Source of the DNA: Flagellimonas myxillae
GTDB taxonomy: Bacteria > Bacteroidota > Bacteroidia > Flavobacteriales > Flavobacteriaceae
Reading direction: 5' to 3'
Assembly (NCBI RefSeq): GCF_023502235.1
Contig: NZ_JAMFLY010000001.1
Location: forward strand, 992,001-1,056,000
DNA: 64,000 bases
In this document: piece by piece, positions 25,696-35,475 of the stretch
How the letters are laid out: each line of letters starts with the position of its first letter
Numbering within the stretch: position 1 is the first letter of the stretch
Notes under the pieces: generated by a model
What the model was told of the DNA's origin: nothing
What the model saw: the letters and a program-made list of their open reading frames with translations, nothing else
Database searches by the model: none
Made by a program: the position numbers and the translations under genes

Positions 25696-28469
25696 TGAAG
25701 AAAATTTTGATTTCGTTCATGCTTATTTTAGGCATGCAACATGCTTTGGCACAAGATGAGATCCCAAGAATTTCCATATCCTTTACCAATGTTGATGTAA
25801 TCGATGCGCTTAGTTCTATTGAGAGCAAAACCGATTACAGATTTTACTATTTGGAAGCTTGGCTTAAAGACATTAAGGTGACCGGTAGTTATCAGGATAT
25901 GCAGGTAAGTCTAATTTTGGACGACCTCTTCAAGAACACCGTGCTCAATTTTTACATTGCAGAGGACAATAAGATATTCTTGCTTCAAAATAACCAGATC
26001 TACGAATCCCTGCCAGAAGATTTCTTTGGAAAGAAGGATGAAATAGAGGATGATGGTCCCAGTTATGACGACATCCAAGATTTGGGCCCCTTATTTGTCA
26101 ATACTGAGGATTCCGGGGTGTCCAGGGGAATGCAGGTCATCAAGATTGGAAAGGAAAATCGCAATAACAGGCAAAGAACATTTACCTTAAGTGGAAAAGT
26201 GACCAATGCGCGAACGGGGCAGCCGATTCCCGATTTGGCCATTATCGTGGAGGGCAACGACGAAGGAACCTCTACAAATGCGAGCGGGAACTTCAGTTTG
26301 CAACTGCCAGTGGGGGAGAACATCATTAGAACGCAAGGTCTGGGTATCCAAGATTCCCGAACCAAGATCATACTTTACAACAACGGAGTTTTCAATTTTG
26401 AGCTTAACGAAAGTGTTGAGGCCTTGGATGAGGTAGTGGTCCAAGGGAATTTGGATAGGAACGTAGAGACCGCCCTGACCGGGGTAACCCTGATCGAGGT
26501 GGAGAAAATTAAAAACATTCCCCTGGTCTTGGGCGAACGGGACATCCTAAAAGCGGCCGTTACCCTACCGGGTATTACCACAGCAGGTGAAGGAGCAGCC
26601 GGTTACAATGTTCGTGGTGGAAGAACGGATCAAAACCTGATTTTATTGGATAATGGGGTCATTTACAACCCCTCCCACTTTTTTGGAATCTTTTCGGCGA
26701 TCAACCCGTTTACAACAGGTTCGGCTGAAATTTACAAGGGAAATATCCCGGCTGAATTTGGGGGAAGGCTATCCTCTGTGTTCGATATTGAGACCAAAGA
26801 CGGGAATACCCAGAAATTTTCCGGGGAGGCTTCCATAGGACCTGTAACGAGTAATATTGTTTTGGAAACTCCTGTGGTGAAGGATAAATCAGCCCTTTTG
26901 GTGGGCGGTAGAGCCACCTATTCCGATTGGATCTTAAAGGCTTTGGACGACGAACAGTTGAACAACAGTACGGCTTCCTTTTTTGATGTGGTTGCCAAAT
27001 ACAACCATACTATAGACGATAAAAACGAAATCAAGGCCACAGGTTATTTTAGCCGGGATGAGTTCAGCATCACTTCGGATTCCATTTTTGACTATAGCAA
27101 CCGTTTGGTTTCCCTAAGTTGGGATCACAAATTCAGTGAAAAAACAACGGGTAGCCTAAATATATCCAACAGTGAATACAAGTTTGGAATCGAGTTCGAC
27201 GGAACCTCGAACGACGATTTCGACTTGGGCTACAAAAACAACGAGACGGAGGTAAAGCTAAAGATGAAGTATCTCCATAGCGACAAGCATAAGTTCGATT
27301 TTGGGTTGTCCAGCAAGCTTTATGTGGTAGACCCAGGAGATATTGTGCCATTGGGTCCTGATTCGGAGGTAACCTCCCTTGTAATTCCCCAAGAAAAGGG
27401 ACTGGAATCGGCGATATTTGCTTCGGACAGTTATGAGGTCAATGATAAATTGTTGATAGACCTTGGCCTCCGCTATTCGTTTTATGCCGCCTTGGGAGCT
27501 TCCTCACAACGAATCTACCAGGACAACGCGCCTAGGAACAATGGTACTTTCGTGGAAACCCAGGATTTTGACAATAATGAGGTGATTGAAACCTTCGGGG
27601 GCCCAGAGGCAAGAATATCGGCACGGTACTTTCTTAGTCCGGACTTTTCTATCAAGGCCAGTGTCAACAACGCCTTTCAATACATCCATACCCTGTCCAG
27701 CAATACCACGGTTTCCCCAACGGATACATGGAAACTCTCGGATTTGAACATCAAGCCCCAAGAGGCCTATCAAGGTTCCCTGGGATTGTACAAGAATTTC
27801 GAAGGGAATATGTACGAACTCAGCTTGGAAGGGTACTATAAAAAGCAAACCAATCTTTTGGACTATAAAGTAGGTGCCCAGCTACTACTGAACGAAGCCA
27901 TTGAGACCGAAGTTATCCAGGGGGATGGAAAGGCCTATGGGGTGGAGTTCCTGCTTAAGAAGAATGATGGTAAACTAAATGGGTGGATTGGATATACCTA
28001 TTCCAGGTCCTTTGTAAAATTGGATAGTGAATTTGGTGAGGAAAGGGTGAACAACGGGGAGTTCTTCCCGTCCAATTTTGATAAACCGCATGATATTAGT
28101 GTGGTGGCCAACTACAAGTTTACCAAAAGGTTTAGCGCCTCGGCCAATTTTGTTTACCAAACGGGAAGACCTGTAACGTTTCCTATTGGAAGTTTTGCCT
28201 TTAACAATTCGGAATTTGTGTTTTATAGTGATCGTAACAAATTCCGGATTCCGGATTACTACCGACTCGATTTGAGTTTTAATATGGAAGGCAATCACAA
28301 AATCAAAAAATTTGCCCATAGTTTTTGGAGTTTCTCCATCTATAATGTCTTGGGAAGGAACAATCCATATTCCGTGTTTTTTGTAACCGAGGATGGGGAA
28401 ATCAATGCTTATCAAAGCTCTATTTTCTCTATTCCAGTGCCAACAATTACGTATAATTTCAAATTCTAA
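25695..28469 (+). CDS. TonB-dependent receptor with STN and CarboxypepD_reg-like N-terminal domains
   Basis: A 924-residue outer-membrane receptor. After a signal peptide ending near residue 20 come an STN-like domain (about 30-95; SISFTNVDVIDALSSIESKT), an acidic linker, a carboxypeptidase-regulatory-like beta-sandwich (about 165-250; SGKVTNARTGQPIPDL), the plug (about 260-370; YNVRGGRTDQNLILLDNG) and a 22-strand-type barrel ending in an aromatic residue (TYNFKF). STN domains usually contact an anti-sigma factor, yet no sigma/anti-sigma pair is adjacent. The ATG at 25695 overlaps the upstream stop by one base. The substrate is unknown; no SusD is present, so this is not a standard glycan locus. 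Confidence 0.92.
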   Translation: MKKILISFMLILGMQHALAQDEIPRISISFTNVDVIDALSSIESKTDYRFYYLEAWLKDIKVTGSYQDMQVSLILDDLFKNTVLNFYIAEDNKIFLLQNNQIYESLPEDFFGKKDEIEDDGPSYDDIQDLGPLFVNTEDSGVSRGMQVIKIGKENRNNRQRTFTLSGKVTNARTGQPIPDLAIIVEGNDEGTSTNASGNFSLQLPVGENIIRTQGLGIQDSRTKIILYNNGVFNFELNESVEALDEVVVQGNLDRNVETALTGVTLIEVEKIKNIPLVLGERDILKAAVTLPGITTAGEGAAGYNVRGGRTDQNLILLDNGVIYNPSHFFGIFSAINPFTTGSAEIYKGNIPAEFGGRLSSVFDIETKDGNTQKFSGEASIGPVTSNIVLETPVVKDKSALLVGGRATYSDWILKALDDEQLNNSTASFFDVVAKYNHTIDDKNEIKATGYFSRDEFSITSDSIFDYSNRLVSLSWDHKFSEKTTGSLNISNSEYKFGIEFDGTSNDDFDLGYKNNETEVKLKMKYLHSDKHKFDFGLSSKLYVVDPGDIVPLGPDSEVTSLVIPQEKGLESAIFASDSYEVNDKLLIDLGLRYSFYAALGASSQRIYQDNAPRNNGTFVETQDFDNNEVIETFGGPEARISARYFLSPDFSIKASVNNAFQYIHTLSSNTTVSPTDTWKLSDLNIKPQEAYQGSLGLYKNFEGNMYELSLEGYYKKQTNLLDYKVGAQLLLNEAIETEVIQGDGKAYGVEFLLKKNDGKLNGWIGYTYSRSFVKLDSEFGEERVNNGEFFPSNFDKPHDISVVANYKFTKRFSASANFVYQTGRPVTFPIGSFAFNNSEFVFYSDRNKFRIPDYYRLDLSFNMEGNHKIKKFAHSFWSFSIYNVLGRNNPYSVFFVTEDGEINAYQSSIFSIPVPTITYNFKF

Positions 28470-28471
28470 CA

Positions 28472-29668
28472 ATGCTAGTTGCTCCAAGGGACTTGGGAAC
28501 ACTGTTTGCTTTTGGCGTGATGTTGACTTCATCATGTGTGGAGCCTTTTGAAGTAGATTCAGGAGAATTTTTGAGTGCCCTGGTAGTTGATGCAACCATT
28601 ACTGATGAGATGGGCAGGCAGTCCGTATATCTTTCGTATACCTACAATTTTGAGGAAGAGCCCGAAGGTGCAACAGGTGCATTGGTTAAGGTTGTGGAAA
28701 ATGGAACCAATGAGATACTTTTTACAGAATCGGCACCTGGAGTATTTAGGTCACAGCAAGAATTTGCTGCACTGCCCGGGAACAGTTATAAACTTGAAAT
28801 CGTTACTGGGGATGGATCATCCTATAGTTCGCAAAGCAACGAACTACCCCAGCCTGTGGAATTGGACAGCGTTTATGCAGCTCGAATAACAAGCAATTTG
28901 GGTGAAGAAGGCATCGCAATTTTTGTAGATAGTTTCGACGCCACCGGGAATGCCCAGAATTTTAGATACGAATACCAAGAAACTTATAAAATCATCGCTC
29001 CGGAATGGAATGATTTTGATTTGTTGAGTACAGGGGTTGATTGCGGGGTGGACGTTATTCCCAAAACCACGCAAAACCGTATTTGTTTTGCGACCAATTA
29101 TTCCAACGAAATTATTTTGACAACCACCGCAGACCTTAATGAAAGTAGGGTGCAAAGGTTTATGGTGCGATTTATGGACGATAACAACTATATCATTTCG
29201 CATCGCTATAGCATCGAGGTGACACAGTACACCCAGTCCAATGATGCCGCATCTTACTATAGTTCGTTGGACCAAATTTCAAGTTCTGAAAGTATTTTTT
29301 CAGAAAGTCAACCCGGTTTTTTGGTGGGCAATGTTGTTGCGGATGGAGACCCGAACGAAAAAGTGTTGGGCTACTTTGAGGTTAGTTCGGTTTCCAAGAA
29401 GCGTATTTTCTTTGACTATGAAGATTTTTATCCAGGAGCGGATTTACCAGATTATGTTAACCCCTGCCTGGCAATTGCGCCTAAGTTAATAAGTCAAGGT
29501 GGAGCTCGTTGCGTGTTGAGTGCCATGGTCGAAGCGAATCAGGTGAGTTACTTGAATGTAAATGACGACCCACCATTTGAAGAAGGGCCATATTTGGTGG
29601 TCCCGCGCGAATGTGGGGATTGTACGGTTTTAGGCAGTAACACAGCCCCCGAATTTTGGACAGAATGA
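28472..29668 (+). CDS. DUF4249 lipoprotein, copy 1
   Basis: A 398-residue surface or periplasmic lipoprotein; lipobox cysteine at residue 22 (LTSSC). It is followed by the family opening VEPFEVDSGEFLSALVV and an N-terminal beta-sandwich-like half. The C-terminus carries cysteine signatures shared with the next two genes, ending CGDCTVLG-x5-PEFW. DUF4249 proteins commonly sit beside TonB-dependent receptors in Bacteroidetes and may bind the ligand at the surface, as SusD does for glycans; this is inference. It begins 2 bases after the receptor stop and is the most divergent of the three copies. Confidence 0.88.
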   Translation: MLVAPRDLGTLFAFGVMLTSSCVEPFEVDSGEFLSALVVDATITDEMGRQSVYLSYTYNFEEEPEGATGALVKVVENGTNEILFTESAPGVFRSQQEFAALPGNSYKLEIVTGDGSSYSSQSNELPQPVELDSVYAARITSNLGEEGIAIFVDSFDATGNAQNFRYEYQETYKIIAPEWNDFDLLSTGVDCGVDVIPKTTQNRICFATNYSNEIILTTTADLNESRVQRFMVRFMDDNNYIISHRYSIEVTQYTQSNDAASYYSSLDQISSSESIFSESQPGFLVGNVVADGDPNEKVLGYFEVSSVSKKRIFFDYEDFYPGADLPDYVNPCLAIAPKLISQGGARCVLSAMVEANQVSYLNVNDDPPFEEGPYLVVPRECGDCTVLGSNTAPEFWTE

Positions 29669-30894
29669 TTAATATGAAAATAATAACCCACAGGATTGGA
29701 GTTTTTGTGCTGACAGCCACCTGGCTGTTGGCATCCAGCTGTATTGAACCCATTGATGTGGTTTTTGAGGATTTTGAAAGCGCCATAGTAGTGGAAGCGA
29801 CCATAACGGATAAAATGGAGGTCCAGCGCGTTTTTTTGACCCGTACTTTTGAATTTGAGGATGAGGGCCCTCTCGCTGAGCGCAACGCGAATGTTACCGT
29901 GACCGGAGGAGGAAACACTTTTGTTTTTACAGAAAGTTCCCCAGGGGTATATCTTTCGCAGTTACCCTTCGCAGCCCAACCCAGTACACCCTATCAGTTG
30001 TCTGTCCAGACCCAGGATGGTAGATCGTATAGTTCTTCCGAAATGACACTGACCCGTGCCACCCAAATAGACGATGTTCGGGTGGAGCGAATCACAAACG
30101 ATTTTGGAGTGGAGGGTATTGCCGTATTGGTCGATAGTTTTGATCCCAGTGGAAGCTCAGTGAACTATCGCTATCAATATGAAGAGACCTATAAGGTCAT
30201 TGCCCCGTTTTGGAACCCTACCGGATTGGAAAAGGTTCCCGCGGCCGAAGCTGAGGTGCTTTGCGAAGTGCGATTGATTCCGGATACCGTTTCCGAACAG
30301 ATTTGTTTTACCACTGAGTATTCCAATGCCATCATTCAGACCAATACCAGCGATTTAAATGAAGACAGGGTAAGCAATTTTATGGTTCGTTTCATTCCGC
30401 GGGATAAACACATCATATCACACAGATACAGTATTTTGGTACGCCAATTTGTACAATCGAATTCAGCATATAATTTTTACGAAACCTTGAACGAGTTTTC
30501 CGGTAACGATAGTTTCTTTTCCCAGACCCAACCCGGTTTTTTGGAAGGGAATATTGGCTCAGATACCAATGCGGAGGAAAAAGTTCTGGGCTATTTTGAT
30601 GTGGCCTCTGTACAGGAACAACGCATATTTTTCAATTATGATGACTTATTTCCAGGAGAGGACTTGCCTCCCTATGTGGATCCCTGCTCACCCGCTGCAC
30701 CTATTTTGGTGACACCGGGATTGCCCCCAAGATGTGTTTTGAGCACTATGGTGGAGGAGAATTTGGTAAGATATGTGGGGAATAACGACAGCCCGGATCA
30801 GAATGAAGGCCCTTACTTAATTGTACCTAGGGTTTGTGGCGATTGCACAGAGATTGGTAATGCCACAGCACCCGAATTTTGGATTGAGGAATAG
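29665..30894 (+). CDS. DUF4249 lipoprotein, copy 2
   Basis: A 409-residue paralogue of its neighbours, with lipobox cysteine at residue 26 (LLASSC) and the same opening IEPIDVVFEDFESAIVV. I choose the ATG at 29665 because it overlaps the previous stop as ATGA; a TTG three codons earlier and an ATG three codons later are alternatives. Long blocks match copy 3, for example SILVRQFVQSN, FSQTQPGFLEGN and CGDCTEIG-x5-PEFW, so copies 2 and 3 look like the more recent duplication. Function as for copy 1 is inferred only from the operon. Confidence 0.88.
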   Translation: MINMKIITHRIGVFVLTATWLLASSCIEPIDVVFEDFESAIVVEATITDKMEVQRVFLTRTFEFEDEGPLAERNANVTVTGGGNTFVFTESSPGVYLSQLPFAAQPSTPYQLSVQTQDGRSYSSSEMTLTRATQIDDVRVERITNDFGVEGIAVLVDSFDPSGSSVNYRYQYEETYKVIAPFWNPTGLEKVPAAEAEVLCEVRLIPDTVSEQICFTTEYSNAIIQTNTSDLNEDRVSNFMVRFIPRDKHIISHRYSILVRQFVQSNSAYNFYETLNEFSGNDSFFSQTQPGFLEGNIGSDTNAEEKVLGYFDVASVQEQRIFFNYDDLFPGEDLPPYVDPCSPAAPILVTPGLPPRCVLSTMVEENLVRYVGNNDSPDQNEGPYLIVPRVCGDCTEIGNATAPEFWIEE

Positions 30895-30897
30895 TAT

Positions 30898-32100
30898 ATG
30901 AAACAGAATTTAATTCAAATAAAATATAGATTGTTCGTGGCCTTTATTGTGGTCAACCTTATGGGGTGTATTGAGCCGTTTGAAGGGGAATTTGTGGATT
31001 TTGAGAGCGCCTTGGTGATTGAAGCGACCATTACGAACGAAGTTAAAAACCAACAAGTGATACTTTCACGTACATATGAGTTTGATGCAGATGGCCCCAT
31101 TGCCGAATCGGGTGCCACGGTTAGGCTGTCGGCCGGAGGTAACACTTTTGATTTCCAACACACAGGAAATGGGGTATACCTATCTGACCAGGTCTTTGCT
31201 GCCCAATCCGGAGTGGACTATCAATTGGACATTACCACTAGGGACGGAAGGGGTTACAGTTCGAATATTGTCCAAATGTCGGCAGTAACCTCACTGGACG
31301 AAGTAAGGGCAGAAAGGATTACCAGCGATTTTGGGGAAGATGGCATGGGCATTTTTGTGGATAGTTTCGACCCCTCGGGAAGTTCTAAAAATTACCGGTA
31401 CGAATATGTGGAGACCTATAGGGTAATAGCGCCCACTTGGACTCCGACATCGCTGGCTGGGGACCCGGAAGGGGGTTGTAACGTCATAAAAGTTCCCAAT
31501 ACCACCGATGAGCAGGTGTGCTATCCCACGGATTTTTCCAATGCCATAGTGCTCACATCCACCGAAGACTTGGATGAAGACCGGGTTAACAATTTTATGG
31601 TTCGATTTATTCCAAGGAATAACTATATCATTTCCCATAGATATAGCATTTTGGTCAGGCAGTTTGTGCAGTCCAATGAGGCCTTTACCTTTTTTGAGAC
31701 TCTAAATGAACTCTCGGGCTCTGAAAGTTTATTTTCCCAGACGCAACCAGGATTCTTGGAGGGGAATGTTTTTTCCAAGGAAAGTGAGGAAGAACGCGTA
31801 CTTGGATTTTTTGATGTAGCCTCGGTCGATGAGAAACGCCTCTTTTTCAACTATGATGATTTTTATCCCGGGGAGCGACTCCCACCTTATGTTGTGGATT
31901 GTAATCCGAGCGCCCCGCCCATAGTTTCTATGGGTGGTACATGCGTTTTACGCCCCATAATTGAAAGTGGCCTGGGTGTTTACGTAGCTGATAATACACC
32001 ACCTGGAGCCGGAGAGGGACCTTATTTTATAGCAACTCGGGTCTGTGGGGATTGTAAAGAACTGGGAACCTCGGAGTTACCCGAATTTTGGATTGAATAA
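30898..32100 (+). CDS. DUF4249 lipoprotein, copy 3
   Basis: A 400-residue paralogue with lipobox cysteine at residue 24 (NLMGC) and opening IEPFEGEFVDFESALVI. It shares with copy 2 the blocks VDSFDPSGSS, NNFMVRFIPR, SILVRQFVQSN and FSQTQPGFLEGN, and ends CGDCKELG-x5-PEFW. Six cysteines besides the lipid-anchored one recur at matching places in all three copies, suggesting conserved disulfides. It starts 3 bases after copy 2 and is followed 3 bases later by the MG2-like gene, so the block is one transcription unit. Confidence 0.88.
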   Translation: MKQNLIQIKYRLFVAFIVVNLMGCIEPFEGEFVDFESALVIEATITNEVKNQQVILSRTYEFDADGPIAESGATVRLSAGGNTFDFQHTGNGVYLSDQVFAAQSGVDYQLDITTRDGRGYSSNIVQMSAVTSLDEVRAERITSDFGEDGMGIFVDSFDPSGSSKNYRYEYVETYRVIAPTWTPTSLAGDPEGGCNVIKVPNTTDEQVCYPTDFSNAIVLTSTEDLDEDRVNNFMVRFIPRNNYIISHRYSILVRQFVQSNEAFTFFETLNELSGSESLFSQTQPGFLEGNVFSKESEEERVLGFFDVASVDEKRLFFNYDDFYPGERLPPYVVDCNPSAPPIVSMGGTCVLRPIIESGLGVYVADNTPPGAGEGPYFIATRVCGDCKELGTSELPEFWIE

Positions 32101-32103
32101 CAT

Positions 32104-33888
32104 ATGATTATGAAATATAGTATCATCACATTATTGATAAGCCTGCTAACCCTATCAGGATTTGGGCAGACTTCCAGTGCGGTTGGTCAAGGCACCGGCC
32201 TCTTGAACACGGTGCCGCAGGAAAAGGTTTTTGTCCATACAAATCAGTCCCTTGTTTTTTCTGGGGAGTATCTGATGTACAAGATATTTTGTTTGGACAG
32301 CCAACAGAGAAAGTTAACCCATATTAGCAAAATTGGATATGTTTCTTTGGTGGATAAAAATGGAAAAGCAGTGTTCACCCATAAAGTGAGATTGGAGAAC
32401 GGAGCAGGTTATGGCGACTTTTTCGTTCCCACTTCAATTTCCACTGGGAGTTACAAACTTTTGGGATATTCCCAATGGATGGAGAATTTTGGGACACAGG
32501 CTTTTTTCCAATCGAACATCCATATCATCAATCCGTACCAACCCATACCTGAGGCACACCTAGCCCAGATTCCTGATTCCCTTCAACAGCCTGAGGCTGC
32601 TATATCAAACCCTAGTTCAGGGGTGAATGGCAATACAAATACCCGTCAAGATGGTCTGGTTCAGATTAAATTGGACAAAACGGAGTTGGGTGTACGCCAA
32701 CCCTTGAGCTTGGAGATAATAACTGGGGATGATGCCGAAAAAAACGGAAACTATGTATTATCCGTTAGGAAAGTTGACCATGTTTCGGAACCGGAGAAAA
32801 TGAGCACTTCGGAATTTATGAAGCGCTATATGAACCATGGTGGGACTCCAGTGAAAAATGGTTCAGCAAGTTTGGAGTTGCCGGAAATTAGAGGGGAAGT
32901 GATCTCGGGAACCGTTACCCACAAGGCCACGGGACAGCCGGCAAAGGATGTTAGGGTGTCACTTTCCTTACCAGGAAATGACTACTTGTTCAAGGTTGCA
33001 CGTTCCAATGCACAAGGTGCGTTTAGGTTCCTTTTTAATCGGGAATATGATAATGTATCCGCGGCTCTTCAGGTCCTTTCCGATAACTGGGAAGATTATG
33101 ATATTGTGATGGATGAGGCTGCAACGGAATTTTCGAATGTAGAGGTAACGGAATTTATTGTTCCGGAAGGAATGCAAGATTTTATACTTCAAAAAAGCAT
33201 ACAAAACCAGATAGAAAATGGGTACAGGGAAGTAAAGTCGGATGCGTTGATTCCTGCCGAGCATCAACTTCCCTACTATCGCAAATTCTCAGTCAACTAT
33301 AATTTGGACGATTACACCCGTTTTAACAGTATTCAGGAAACCATCGTTGAGGTCGTTGACCAAATGTCGGTTAGAAAATTGGAGAACGGTGACCGTGTGT
33401 TTGAGATCAGACCAGAGGAAGGATTTACAGATCTTGGGTTGCTGCCTATGGTTTTTGTGGATGGACTGTTCATAAAAAAGCATGAGGATTTTATGGATTT
33501 TAGTGCCAAGAAAATAAAGAGCATCCATTTTTCCAGGAACAAGGTAATTTTGGGCCCACAGATTTTTCAGGGAGTCCTAAATTTCAAGACCGTTGATGGG
33601 AATTTTTACAATGAGTTCTACACACCCCATATTGTAAATCTTGATTTGTTTAAGCCCCAACCACAAAAAGAGCACTTTAACCAAACCTATAATTCCAACA
33701 ATTTACAGGAACGCGTCCCCGATTTTAGAAATCAGTTATTATGGGAACCCAACTTGGATTTATCATCGGGTTCCAAGGAGATTGTTTTGTACACTTCAGA
33801 TGTAACGGGAGAGTACGAGTTGATCCTGGAGGGCTTTTCGTCAATTGGGAACCCGGTATCCGTCAAACGGCGCTTCTTGGTTAAGTAG
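32104..33888 (+). CDS. MG2-like exported protein with a carboxypeptidase-regulatory-like segment
   Basis: A 594-residue exported protein. A signal sequence (ITLLISLLTLSGFGQ) is followed by a region resembling macroglobulin MG2 domains (about residues 35-130; PQEKVFVHTNQSLVFSGEYLMYK), and a second segment GEVISGTVTHKATGQPAKDVRVSLSLPG (about 262-290, in parts) looks like a CarboxypepD_reg-like beta-sandwich. Proteins of this build recur downstream of TonB-receptor/DUF4249 pairs in Flavobacteriia; the role is not known, but binding or presenting a macromolecule at the surface is plausible. A second ATG lies two codons in. It closes the operon that began at 24946. Confidence 0.75.
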   Translation: MIMKYSIITLLISLLTLSGFGQTSSAVGQGTGLLNTVPQEKVFVHTNQSLVFSGEYLMYKIFCLDSQQRKLTHISKIGYVSLVDKNGKAVFTHKVRLENGAGYGDFFVPTSISTGSYKLLGYSQWMENFGTQAFFQSNIHIINPYQPIPEAHLAQIPDSLQQPEAAISNPSSGVNGNTNTRQDGLVQIKLDKTELGVRQPLSLEIITGDDAEKNGNYVLSVRKVDHVSEPEKMSTSEFMKRYMNHGGTPVKNGSASLELPEIRGEVISGTVTHKATGQPAKDVRVSLSLPGNDYLFKVARSNAQGAFRFLFNREYDNVSAALQVLSDNWEDYDIVMDEAATEFSNVEVTEFIVPEGMQDFILQKSIQNQIENGYREVKSDALIPAEHQLPYYRKFSVNYNLDDYTRFNSIQETIVEVVDQMSVRKLENGDRVFEIRPEEGFTDLGLLPMVFVDGLFIKKHEDFMDFSAKKIKSIHFSRNKVILGPQIFQGVLNFKTVDGNFYNEFYTPHIVNLDLFKPQPQKEHFNQTYNSNNLQERVPDFRNQLLWEPNLDLSSGSKEIVLYTSDVTGEYELILEGFSSIGNPVSVKRRFLVK

Positions 33889-33939
33889 TTTCAGATTACA
33901 TTGTCGGCATAGTGAAACCAACTATTCAAAAGGTGAATT

Positions 33940-35475
33940 ATGCTAATAAAAATTTATGGCAGCGCAGTGTTTGGCGTCGATGCCCAAACCATCATTGTAG
34001 AAGTTAATGTAGATAAAGGTGTAGGATACCATTTGGTAGGGCTTCCAGATAATGCAATCAAAGAAAGTAACTATCGTATCGCCGCAGCACTACAGAACAA
34101 TGGATATCGTATCCCCGGTAAGAAAATAACCGTTAACATGGCCCCGGCAGATCTGAGAAAAGAAGGGTCTGCCTATGATCTCACCTTGGCCCTGGGAATC
34201 CTTGCGGCTTCCCATCAAATTAAATCAGAGGACATAGAAAAGTATCTTATTATGGGTGAACTCTCCTTGGATGGAGCTGTTAAGCCCATAAAGGGGGCAC
34301 TCCCTATAGCCATAAAAGCAATGGAAGAAGGTTTTAAAGGTTTTATCCTTCCTTCGGAAAATGCAAAGGAAGCCGCGGTAGTGGACGACTTGGAAATTTA
34401 TGGGGTGGAATCCATCAGGGAGGTAATCGATTTCTTTGATTTAGGGAAACCTTTGCAACGAACCATTTTGGATACTAAAAAGGAATTCCATGCGCAACAG
34501 GATTTTCCCGAGTTTGACTTCGCCGATGTAAAGGGGCAAGAGAGTATCAAACGCTGTATGGAGATTGCCGCAGCAGGAGGCCATAATATCATTTTAGTTG
34601 GCCCACCAGGTTCCGGAAAAACCATGTTGGCCAAGCGTTTACCTTCCATATTACCACCAATGACGCTTCAGGAAGCCTTGGAAACCACGAAAATTCACAG
34701 TGTTGTTGGAAAAGTAAAGAATATGGGGCTCATGAGTCAACGGCCATTTCGCAATCCACACCATACAATAAGTAGTGCCGCGTTGGTTGGGGGAGGTAGT
34801 TACCCACAGCCCGGAGAAATTTCCTTGTCACATAATGGAGTACTGTTCTTGGACGAACTTCCCGAATTTGAAAGACGGGTTCTCGAAGTTATGCGACAAC
34901 CCATGGAAGATCGCGAAGTAACCATTGCCAGAGCCAAATTTACGGTGACGTATCCCAGCAGTTTTATGTTGGTGGCCAGTATGAATCCCAGCCCTGGAGG
35001 CTACTTTAACGACCCGGACGCCCCCGTAACTTCTTCGCCCATGGAAATGCAGCGATATCTTGGAAAGATTTCGGGCCCGTTGTTGGATCGTATAGACATA
35101 CACATAGAGGTTGCGCCTGTACCTTTCGAGAAACTTTCAGATGACCGCAGGGGGGAGGGGAGTTCAGATATTAGGAAAAGGGTTATTGCGGCAAGAAATC
35201 TCCAAACGCTAAGATTTCAAGCTTTAGGAGCGATTCATTACAATGCGCAAATGGGAACCCAACAGATTCGGCAATTCTGCGTTTTAGATGCCGGGACCAA
35301 AGAACTCCTGAAGAATGCGATGGAGCGACTCAACCTGTCCGCTAGAGCTTATGACAGGATACTTAAAGTGGCAAGAACTATTGCTGATTTGGAAGGCACC
35401 AACGAAATTGCAGGGCAACACATATCGGAGGCCATTCAATACCGAAGCCTGGACCGCGAGGGTTGGCTGGGATAA
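33940..35475 (+). CDS. YifB/ComM-type Mg-chelatase-like AAA+ ATPase
   Basis: A 511-residue AAA+ protein of the YifB/ComM group; ComM is a helicase that promotes branch migration during natural transformation in Vibrio and Haemophilus. The N-terminal ChlI-like domain (residues about 20-145) precedes Walker A GPPGSGKTML (about 226-235) and Walker B LFLDELPEF (about 304-312), with a C-terminal Mg-chelatase domain ending SEAIQYRSLDR. Most bacteria, transformable or not, carry it. Its 3' end overlaps the convergent GNAT gene by 40 bases. Confidence 0.9.
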   Translation: MLIKIYGSAVFGVDAQTIIVEVNVDKGVGYHLVGLPDNAIKESNYRIAAALQNNGYRIPGKKITVNMAPADLRKEGSAYDLTLALGILAASHQIKSEDIEKYLIMGELSLDGAVKPIKGALPIAIKAMEEGFKGFILPSENAKEAAVVDDLEIYGVESIREVIDFFDLGKPLQRTILDTKKEFHAQQDFPEFDFADVKGQESIKRCMEIAAAGGHNIILVGPPGSGKTMLAKRLPSILPPMTLQEALETTKIHSVVGKVKNMGLMSQRPFRNPHHTISSAALVGGGSYPQPGEISLSHNGVLFLDELPEFERRVLEVMRQPMEDREVTIARAKFTVTYPSSFMLVASMNPSPGGYFNDPDAPVTSSPMEMQRYLGKISGPLLDRIDIHIEVAPVPFEKLSDDRRGEGSSDIRKRVIAARNLQTLRFQALGAIHYNAQMGTQQIRQFCVLDAGTKELLKNAMERLNLSARAYDRILKVARTIADLEGTNEIAGQHISEAIQYRSLDREGWLG

